NCBI GenBank assembly: GCA_902800325.1
Contig: CADCDW010000005.1
Location: 7,030 to 69,310, forward strand
DNA length: 62,281 nt
Origin: an uncultured Lachnospiraceae bacterium
GTDB lineage: Bacteria > Bacillota > Clostridia > Lachnospirales > Lachnospiraceae
Direction of reading: 5' to 3'
How positions within the stretch are numbered: position 1 is the first letter of the stretch; each line of letters begins with the position of its first letter. The notes beneath the pieces were generated by a model that ran no database searches, had not been told where the DNA came from, and saw only the letters and a program-made list of their open reading frames with translations. The translations under genes were made by a program, and so were the position numbers. Positions 44,090 to 51,239 of this stretch are shown here, one piece after another.

Positions 44090-45316
44090 ATGGATAATTT
44101 AGTCATTTTTGGAGCACAAGGCTATGCTCTTGGCACCTGTAAAGCTATAAAAACTGTATATCCGGATAAAAATATATCCTGCTTCCTTGTTTCAAAGGTG
44201 GGAGGGCTAAATCCGGAAATGTTAGATGGTATTCCTGTGAGAGAATTGGCCTCTTTTTCCGATTCTTTATCTGATGAAGAAAAAAATAACACAGAGATTA
44301 TTATAGCTACTCCGGAAAATATTCAGCCTGAGATAGAAAAAATACTTGAGGGTTACGGGCTTACTAATCATAGCAGATTGACTACGGCGATGTGGGAAGA
44401 GTTAATGTGGCATTATCATACTAAGCTTGGTAGATTTATACCACTTAGAGCTTTATCTGATGAATATATGCGTGGAAGGGTTACGTCGGATAGAGAAAAA
44501 TTAAATGAATGTATATCCGATGTAGATGGACGCGTAGGTAATATAGACATAAAGTCACTTGAATTGAATTTACATATTTATATGGCTAAGTTTTATAAAG
44601 ATAAGGTATTAACGGAAAAGTTTGATCTTCCGGATTATATGATTCCTATACAGGTAGGTGCGGAACTTACAGATGTAAGGGTGGCCGATGTATTAGATAA
44701 TCAGGGTGATAATATTTCTAAAAAGAATGTTAATTACTGCGAGATTACCGCACTTTATTGGATGTGGAAGAATGTGCTTGATGTAGATGAAGAAATTAAT
44801 GAAGATGTTATAGGTGGGGCAGATTGCAAAAATGCTGTAAACTTGGATGTACAGTATTATGGACTGGCTCAGTATAGACGCATGTTCAGATTGTCAGATG
44901 AAGATATATTAAGAATAAAGGATAACGATGTTGATGTGGTTTTGCCATATCCTATGCCGTACGAACCGGATATAAATGCGCATCATAACCGCTACTTAAA
45001 GGATGCAGATTGGAATGCTATGCTCACTGCTTTGCGAGAGCTTTCGCCTAAATATTCTACGGCGTTTGAAGATATTTTAAAACAGCAATTTATGTATAAC
45101 TACAATGTTATACTTGCAAAAAAAGAGGTTTTAAAAGATTATTGTGCATGGCTTTTTCCTATTCTTGAGCGTACAGAGGAACTTTCTGTTCCTAAGGGAA
45201 GTGAACGTGCTGACAGGTATATAGGGTATATGGCTGAAACTTTAGAGACACTTTATTTTATGTATAATCGTGATAGGCTTAGGATTGCTCATACGGGATG
45301 TAAGCTGTTTAGCTGA
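44090..45316 (+). CDS. DUF4422 glycosyltransferase with N-terminal Rossmann-like domain
   Basis: 408 residues from ATG 44090, after AAAGGAG; the open frame reaches back into the previous gene. Residues 1-115 hold DNLVIFGAQGYALGTCKAIK with EIIIATPENIQPEIEKILEG, the same small Rossmann-like module as in 40189 and 41377. The rest is DUF4422: VNYCEITALYWMWKN, NLDVQYYGLAQYRRMF and PYEPDINAHHNRYLKDADWN. DUF4422 proteins are capsule-type glycosyltransferases. Confidence 0.82.
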   Translation: MDNLVIFGAQGYALGTCKAIKTVYPDKNISCFLVSKVGGLNPEMLDGIPVRELASFSDSLSDEEKNNTEIIIATPENIQPEIEKILEGYGLTNHSRLTTAMWEELMWHYHTKLGRFIPLRALSDEYMRGRVTSDREKLNECISDVDGRVGNIDIKSLELNLHIYMAKFYKDKVLTEKFDLPDYMIPIQVGAELTDVRVADVLDNQGDNISKKNVNYCEITALYWMWKNVLDVDEEINEDVIGGADCKNAVNLDVQYYGLAQYRRMFRLSDEDILRIKDNDVDVVLPYPMPYEPDINAHHNRYLKDADWNAMLTALRELSPKYSTAFEDILKQQFMYNYNVILAKKEVLKDYCAWLFPILERTEELSVPKGSERADRYIGYMAETLETLYFMYNRDRLRIAHTGCKLFS

Positions 45317-45344
45317 ATAATAAATGATTCTATCATCAAATGAA

Positions 45345-45388
45345 AAACAAAGTCGTGCACTATGTTCGTTTAGTGCACGATTTTGTTT
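45345..45388. terminator. bidirectional terminator between convergent genes
   Basis: AAACAAAGTCGTGCACTA pairs with TAGTGCACGATTTTGTTT around an 8-nt loop. T-rich on both strands; it overlaps the stop codon of the minus-strand gene. Confidence 0.85.
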
Positions 45389-46286
45389 AATTCACAACAG
45401 TTATACCGTTTTTCCTGGCAAGCTCCAAAACCGCCTCTTTCGACAAGTCAGTATATTTTGTAATTTTGGCGAGTGGCTCTTTTCCATTAAGCATATTCAT
45501 GGCAAAATTCTTTTTAGCTGTATCTTTTGTGCCTGCTACAGCTTCATTCACAGCTTCATTTACAGCTTCATTCACAGTCCTTTCGATATCATCTTTTAAA
45601 AGTTCTTTCAATGCTTCGCACATAACACCATCACCTCTTATTTTTTGATATAATTTTTGATTAGAAGGTACACTTACCTGCAGTACAGCATCTGCATTCA
45701 TTTTATCATCTTTATCCTTTAAATCATTGATTCCTTTTACAAATCTTCGTACCTCAGCTTCTTCAGCATTTGGAGTAAGTATACGAAGTGCCGCATATTT
45801 TTCTTTTTCAAGACGTTTAGTTACGACTATCTGTAAGGGTATATTTATTATATCATATATATAGTATATTCCGGAATACTTTTTTTCAATTCTTGCAGAT
45901 ATTTTTTCCAGGCTTTTAAACAACTCTCTTGGATATGTATGACGGAATATGGATATGGTCATTTCATTTACCTTTATCTCATCCACGGTTTTACCATATC
46001 CTTTAAATAATCCGGTATATCCTATAGTTTTATATAAATCATCGATTGATAATTCATCTCGTGGGGATTTATATTCCACTATATTGTATTTTCGGAATAT
46101 CTTACCGATAGGGTTATCAATTACAATATTATTATTCTTTTTTATTATAAGAAGATCCATTTTTGTAGGCTCTTTGGAAAGTTCATATTCTCTGTCAAAA
46201 GTTAAATCATGTTTATATTCTTTAAAGATGTATTCCATACATCCGTAAAAACCCGGATGCCATTTGATATTTCCAATGCTATCCAT
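45387..46286 (-). CDS. Rpn-like PD-(D/E)XK nuclease-fold protein
   Basis: 299 residues. The N-terminal 110 residues contain TKMDLLIIKKNN and NIVEYKSPRDELSIDDLYKT, the D...EYK core of this nuclease fold, as in Rpn/PDDEXK transposase-like proteins frequent in Lachnospiraceae. The C-terminus has a VNEA repeat (three units) and a helical tail ITKYTDLSKEAVLELARKNG. AAGGGAG precedes the start. It runs against the island, suggesting insertion. A decayed second copy lies at 48630-48880. Confidence 0.75.
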   Translation of the reverse strand: MDSIGNIKWHPGFYGCMEYIFKEYKHDLTFDREYELSKEPTKMDLLIIKKNNNIVIDNPIGKIFRKYNIVEYKSPRDELSIDDLYKTIGYTGLFKGYGKTVDEIKVNEMTISIFRHTYPRELFKSLEKISARIEKKYSGIYYIYDIINIPLQIVVTKRLEKEKYAALRILTPNAEEAEVRRFVKGINDLKDKDDKMNADAVLQVSVPSNQKLYQKIRGDGVMCEALKELLKDDIERTVNEAVNEAVNEAVAGTKDTAKKNFAMNMLNGKEPLAKITKYTDLSKEAVLELARKNGITVVN

Positions 46287-46461
46287 AGTATCACGCTCCC
46301 TTGCATATATTCAATTTTTATGGAAATTTAAGCAAGGATGGCATGAAATTGAAAACTCAGGCAAATTTAGAATATCACATAATATCTGCTTGCTTAAGTA
46401 TATATTATCATAATAAAAACAAATGAACAGTTAAAAAAAATAACCATAGGGTACAATTTTC

Positions 46462-46516
46462 TGTTTTTTATTATTTACAACTTAATATTTTTTAATTAGT
46501 ATATAATCAGATGTTT
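46462..46516 (+). promoter_or_regulatory. likely promoter of acetyltransferase/GT-D gene
   Basis: TTTACA and TAGTAT separated by 17 nt, with an overlapping TATAAT. Nearly the same stretch recurs at about 48880-48920 next to the decayed Rpn copy, so the promoter region was duplicated too. Confidence 0.5.
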
Positions 46517-46534
46517 GTAGGAGGAGAGATTTTA

Positions 46535-48616
46535 ATGCGATTCAAATTTAACATCCAGGAAAATTTAATACAAAAGGATAGTGTTTATAATAATGACATT
46601 TTTGGAGAGGGCAAATCTTTTCCGGTACTTACTATTGGCAAAGACAGCTATATAGAAGAAGCATGGGTTGAGAATGTCATTGATGAAAAGTATATATATA
46701 ATATACAGGTTGGATGTTATTCTGCTATAGCACATGATGTTACATTCATTATAGATATGAACCATGATTATAGAAAACCGGCACTTGGAAGAATCACGGG
46801 TATTGCATATAGAAGACCCGAGTTTATGAAGCGCAAGGGTCAGATTATTATTATGAATGATTGTTGGATTGGTGAGAAGACGATTATTAATAGTGGGGTT
46901 ACTGTTCACAATGGCGCTGTTGTGGCTGCCGGGGCAGTTGTTTCTAAAGATGTGCCGGCATATAGCATAGTTGCGGGTAATCCTGCCAAAGTTATAGGTT
47001 ATCGTTTTGATGAGAAAACCATTAATATGCTAAAGCGGATTAAGTGGTGGAATTGGTCTTATGATAAGGTTTTGGAGCGTTCGCAGGATTTGTATGGCGA
47101 TATAGATTCTTTTACCCAAAAGTATATCAATGAGGCAGGAGATTTATATAATGTGCCATTGCCAGAGATTAATCTGATAGAAAAATCCAATGCAGGTGAA
47201 GATAAAAGAATATTATATATACCGGATTTTGAACAGGATTATCCGACATATCCACATGTTATAGACGAGTTTGTAAGAGCATATTCTGATACCAATACAG
47301 AATTACTTCTTTACATTAAAGAAGATGAGTTTTTGGATGATAAGTTGAATCTTTTAAATGGTATTTTTGAAAAATATGAGAAGGATAACTGTTATGTGAA
47401 TTTATATGTGGGAAATTTGTCTGATGAAAGAGGTTTATTTGCAATCTCTGACGGTTATATAACAAACAGAAGTATAGATAATGTATATCATATGGATATG
47501 GCTGACAGTTATGGATTAATAGTTTTTTCGGGAGTTGATTATCCGATATTTAATTCACCTAAAGTGAAATCTATGGTGAAAGCAGGATCAAATGATTCTA
47601 AAACGCCTATTGAAAATGACAAGTTTATATTTGATATTGTAAAAAAGCAAAATGAAATTATTAAAAAAGTCACTTCTGATTATGATAATATTGCAAATCA
47701 TATAGCCAGGTTATCGGTAAATCAGGTTGCCATGAATAGTTCTGTTGACAATTTAAAGTACGAGCTTTTATATAATACCGAACGTCCTCAGTATCCAAGG
47801 ATTCTTTCGGGAGATATGGCTATAGAAAAGATAATAAATGAAGGAAAGTCTATGTCCAGATTTGGAGACGGAGAGTTTGCGGTTATCGCCGGATTAGACA
47901 GACAGAAGTTTCAAAGAGCGGATGAAAAACTTGCAAAACGTTTGGTAGAGATTTTAAAGGCGAAACAGGATGACGTTCTTATCTGCCTGATGGATGTTTA
48001 TGGAGATTTGTCAAAATATAATACAGAATGTAAATATAATATACGTGCATATATGTCAGAAGATATAAGGAAACAACATTATGCGCTTATTGATATGGAA
48101 AGAGATTATTATGATGCATATGTTACCAGACCTTACGCAAGTTACCTTGACAACAATACCGATGCGCCTAAAAAACGTTTTGATAATCTGAAGAGAATAT
48201 GGAAAGACAAGAAGCTTTTGATCATCGAAGGAGAGAAGTCAAGATTAGGTGTGGGCAATGATTTACTTGCCGGAGCAGCTGATATAAAGCGTATACTTGG
48301 CCCGGCTGAGCATGCATTTGACAGGTATGATGATCTGTTTAATGAAGCAATTAGCTTCCTTGAAAACAATGATGATTATCTAACTTTAATAGCGATGGGA
48401 GCCACTGCGACAGTTCTTGCCTATGATATCGCGATGAAAGGTTTTCAGGCACTTGATATAGGGCATGTGGATATAGAATACGAGTGGATGCTTGCCGGGA
48501 AAGGAGTAAAGGTTCCTGTAAAAGGTAAGTATAACAATGAGGTAAGTGGTGGAGATGTGGTAGAGGATATCTATGATGACAGATATGAGAGCGAGATAAT
48601 TAAAAGGGTTATATAG
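46535..48616 (+). CDS. hexapeptide acetyltransferase fused to GT-D glycosyltransferase
   Basis: 693 residues from ATG 46535, after GGAGGAG. Residues 1-165 are a left-handed beta-helix acyltransferase of CatB type: [40 protein letters not shown] and [20 protein letters not shown]. Residues about 220-330 look like a GT-B half ([20 protein letters not shown]). After a helical linker, residues about 435-670 are a DUF1792/GT-D domain with the DXE motif in [11 protein letters not shown] and [20 protein letters not shown]. One protein could therefore add and acetylate a sugar. Soluble; the acceptor is unknown. Confidence 0.82.
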   Translation: MRFKFNIQENLIQKDSVYNNDIFGEGKSFPVLTIGKDSYIEEAWVENVIDEKYIYNIQVGCYSAIAHDVTFIIDMNHDYRKPALGRITGIAYRRPEFMKRKGQIIIMNDCWIGEKTIINSGVTVHNGAVVAAGAVVSKDVPAYSIVAGNPAKVIGYRFDEKTINMLKRIKWWNWSYDKVLERSQDLYGDIDSFTQKYINEAGDLYNVPLPEINLIEKSNAGEDKRILYIPDFEQDYPTYPHVIDEFVRAYSDTNTELLLYIKEDEFLDDKLNLLNGIFEKYEKDNCYVNLYVGNLSDERGLFAISDGYITNRSIDNVYHMDMADSYGLIVFSGVDYPIFNSPKVKSMVKAGSNDSKTPIENDKFIFDIVKKQNEIIKKVTSDYDNIANHIARLSVNQVAMNSSVDNLKYELLYNTERPQYPRILSGDMAIEKIINEGKSMSRFGDGEFAVIAGLDRQKFQRADEKLAKRLVEILKAKQDDVLICLMDVYGDLSKYNTECKYNIRAYMSEDIRKQHYALIDMERDYYDAYVTRPYASYLDNNTDAPKKRFDNLKRIWKDKKLLIIEGEKSRLGVGNDLLAGAADIKRILGPAEHAFDRYDDLFNEAISFLENNDDYLTLIAMGATATVLAYDIAMKGFQALDIGHVDIEYEWMLAGKGVKVPVKGKYNNEVSGGDVVEDIYDDRYESEIIKRVI

Positions 48617-48629
48617 AAGAATGTGTTGT

Positions 48630-48925
48630 TGATATTTCCGTTAAGCATACTCATTGCCAAGTTCTTCTTGTGTTTTTTATTTGTGTCATTTACAGCTTAA
48701 TTTACATTCCTATCGATATTGTATTTAAATTGCTCTTTTAATAATTCGAACATAATACCTTAATCTATTGTTTTTTATATAATTCCTGATCAGAAGGAAC
48801 ACTTACATGCAGTATAGTATCTACATTACATCTTACCGATAGGATTATCGATAACAATATTATTTTATTTTTTATTATTTACATCTTCACATTTTTTTAT
48901 TAGTATATAATCGGATGTTATTTTA
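48630..48925 (-). pseudogene. decayed duplicate of the Rpn-like gene and its flank
   Basis: This stretch aligns by eye with 45470-46150 and then 46462-46516: TTAAGCATACTCATTGCCAA, then AGAAGGAACACTTACATGCA, ACCGATAGGATTATCGAT and finally TTAGTATATAATCGGATGTT. Large internal parts are missing and frames are broken. It fills most of the 48617-49122 gap; the remaining 49000-49110 shows nothing recognisable. Confidence 0.7.
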
Positions 48926-49122
48926 AAGATATGAAAAAATAAAGTCTGATATAATTAACAATAATAAATATTTTTTTATTTAAAAATCAGGCTATTGATG
49001 CATAATATAATAATATTTCGGAATTTTTATCAGCTTTTTCAAAATGCAGTTAGTGTATGCTTATAGTCGTATAGAAACAGAATATTGAAAACAATACATT
49101 CATAGTCTAAGGAGGAACAAGT

Positions 49123-50241
49123 ATGAATTACGATTATCTTATAGTGGGCTCAGGTCTTTATGGAGCAGTTTTTGCAAGAAAGGCAACGGATGCCGGAAAG
49201 TCAGTGCTTGTCATAGACAAGCGATCTAACATCGGAGGAAATGTCTATACAGAGGACATCGAGGGTATTCATGTTCATAAGTATGGAGCACATATATTCC
49301 ACACCAATATTAAAGAAGTTTGGGATTATGTAAATCAATTTGCTGAGTTTAACAGATTTACCAATTCTCCGGTTGCTAACTATAAGGGAGAACTTTTCTC
49401 ACTTCCATTTAATATGTACACTTTTAATAAGATGTGGGGAGTAGTTACACCTGAGGAGGCTGCTGCAAAGATTGAAGAACAAAGAAAGGCAGCAGGTATA
49501 ACCGAACCTAAGAATCTTGAGGAGCAGGCTATTTCGCTTGTTGGAACAGATATTTATGAAAAGCTTATCAAGGGTTATACCCAAAAGCAGTGGGGCAGAC
49601 CATGTACGGAGCTTCCGGCATTTATAATTAAGAGGCTTCCGGTTCGTTTAACATTTGACAATAATTATTTCAATGCACTCTATCAGGGTATACCAAAGGG
49701 AGGATATACTAAGATGGTTGCCAATATGCTTGACGGTATAGAGGTCAGGCTTGGTGTGAATTATCTGGATAACAAAGATGAGTTTGATGCTATGGCGGAT
49801 AAGGTTATATTTACCGGTCCGATAGATGAATATTTCGGATTCAAGCTGGGCTATCTTGAATATCGTTCCGTAAGATTTGAGAATGAGGTTTTGGATAAGC
49901 CTAATTTCCAGGGTAATGCAGCGGTTAATTATACCGATGCCGAAACTCCTTGGACAAGAATTATAGAGCATAAATGGTTTGAATTTGGTAAGGATGATGA
50001 TGGAAATGACCTGCCAAAGACTGTCATAAGCAGGGAGTTCAGTTCCGAATGGAAGCCTGGAGATGAGCCTTACTATCCTGTAAATGATGAGAAAAACGGC
50101 AAGCTTTATCAGGAGTATAAGGCGCTTGGAGATAAAGAGGAAAAGGTTATCTTCGGTGGTCGACTTGGTGAGTATAAGTATTATGACATGGATGCCGTAA
50201 TTAAAAGTGCTCTTGATATGGCTAAAAAAGAATTGGGCTAA
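49123..50241 (+). CDS. glf: UDP-galactopyranose mutase
   Basis: 372 residues, normal length. FAD-binding GxGxxG in YLIVGSGLYGAVFARKA, then VLVIDKRSNIGGNVYTED and HKYGAHIFHTN, and conserved FNMYTFNKMWGV, GYTQKQWGRPCTELPAFIIK and RLPVRLTFDNNYF. It converts UDP-galactopyranose to UDP-galactofuranose in the cytoplasm, so the glycan of the island probably contains galactofuranose. AGGAGGA precedes the ATG. Confidence 0.95.
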   Translation: MNYDYLIVGSGLYGAVFARKATDAGKSVLVIDKRSNIGGNVYTEDIEGIHVHKYGAHIFHTNIKEVWDYVNQFAEFNRFTNSPVANYKGELFSLPFNMYTFNKMWGVVTPEEAAAKIEEQRKAAGITEPKNLEEQAISLVGTDIYEKLIKGYTQKQWGRPCTELPAFIIKRLPVRLTFDNNYFNALYQGIPKGGYTKMVANMLDGIEVRLGVNYLDNKDEFDAMADKVIFTGPIDEYFGFKLGYLEYRSVRFENEVLDKPNFQGNAAVNYTDAETPWTRIIEHKWFEFGKDDDGNDLPKTVISREFSSEWKPGDEPYYPVNDEKNGKLYQEYKALGDKEEKVIFGGRLGEYKYYDMDAVIKSALDMAKKELG

Positions 50242-50252
50242 TAATATATTTC

Positions 50253-50309
50253 AATATTTTTCTGTAGAAAAATATACTTCGCAAAATATTTTTCTGTAGA
50301 AAAATATAG
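50253..50309. repeat. two copies of an ATATTTTTCTGTAGAAAAATAT hairpin
   Basis: The palindromic unit occurs at about 50253-50275 and 50286-50309 between glf and the cytidylyltransferase gene. Each can fold into a hairpin of about 8-9 bp with flanking A/T tracts. Confidence 0.65.
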
Positions 50310-50326
50310 ATAAATAAGGAGTATTT

Positions 50327-51154
50327 ATGAACATAGCACTTGTTCTTTCAGGCGGAACGGGAACCCGTCTTGGAAGTGATATACCCAAGCAGTATATAAA
50401 AGTAAATAATAAAATGATAATAAGCTATTGTCTTGAAACCTTATTTAATAATGACAATATTGATTATATCCAGATTGTTGCGGATAAAATCTGGCATGGT
50501 GAGATAAAGCAGGAGTTGTCTCGAATATATGATGTCGGGCATATGCAGACTGGACAACAGGAGAGCACAGCAAGTTCTAAATTTAATTCAAAATTTAAAG
50601 GCTTTTCCGAACCGGGTGCCAACAGACAGCTTTCGATATATAACGGATTATCTGATATAAAAAAGTATGCGGCTGACGATTCTTTTGTACTGATTCATGA
50701 TGCGGCAAGACCACTTTTAAAAAATGAACTTATAGATGCGTGCTTTGAAGCTGTTGAGGGAAAATGTAACAGTGATTGCGGCAGAAGTAATAATGATGGT
50801 TACGGAAGTAAGGACGAGAATGGTCATACGTTGGACGTTGCCTTATCTTTTGACGGTGTACTCCCTGTTCTTCCGATGAAAGATACAGTTTACATGAGTG
50901 AGGATGGAAATGGTATCTCATCACTTTTAGACAGGTCAAAGCTATACGCAGGTCAGGCGCCTGAACTATTTCTACTTGGAAAGTATTATGAGGCAAACAA
51001 GGCTCTTCTTCCGGATAAGATACTTACCATAAACGGTTCCACTGAACCTGCAATTATGGCAGGCATGAATATTGCCATGATACCGGGGGATGAAGACAAT
51101 TTTAAGATTACCACAAAAACGGATTTAGAACGGTTTGAAGAGCTTACAGACTGA
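50327..51154 (+). CDS. IspD/TarI-type cytidylyltransferase
   Basis: 275 residues. SGGTGTRLGSDIPKQYIKVN is the CTP-binding signature, LIHDAARPLL the second motif, and GSTEPAIMAGMNIAMIPGDE with DNFKITTKTDLERF the C-terminal one. It makes a CDP-alcohol from CTP and a polyol phosphate (methylerythritol, ribitol or related). AGQAPELF replaces the TPQ-F stretch of IspD, and a hydrophilic insert lies at about 145-165. Location next to a LicD protein, with polyol-type enzymes upstream, argues for a CDP-polyol donor rather than isoprenoid synthesis. Confidence 0.85.
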   Translation: MNIALVLSGGTGTRLGSDIPKQYIKVNNKMIISYCLETLFNNDNIDYIQIVADKIWHGEIKQELSRIYDVGHMQTGQQESTASSKFNSKFKGFSEPGANRQLSIYNGLSDIKKYAADDSFVLIHDAARPLLKNELIDACFEAVEGKCNSDCGRSNNDGYGSKDENGHTLDVALSFDGVLPVLPMKDTVYMSEDGNGISSLLDRSKLYAGQAPELFLLGKYYEANKALLPDKILTINGSTEPAIMAGMNIAMIPGDEDNFKITTKTDLERFEELTD

Positions 51155-51239
51155 TTTTTTGCGTATTTGAGTATGGTTCTGAATTGTAAAAAATGTGCAA
51201 ATGACAACTGCCCCTAAAAGCAAATAATGAGAGGTAGAT

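Noticed and set aside
45324-45599. 91-residue plus-strand frame after the DUF4422 gene
   Set aside because: It crosses a strong terminator and is antisense to the Rpn-like gene; the S-F-I-H-S repeats mirror the VNEA repeat on the other strand.
50327-51154. Housekeeping IspD of the MEP pathway
   Set aside because: Context is LicD and glycan genes, the TPQ region is altered and there is a hydrophilic insert; housekeeping role cannot be fully excluded.
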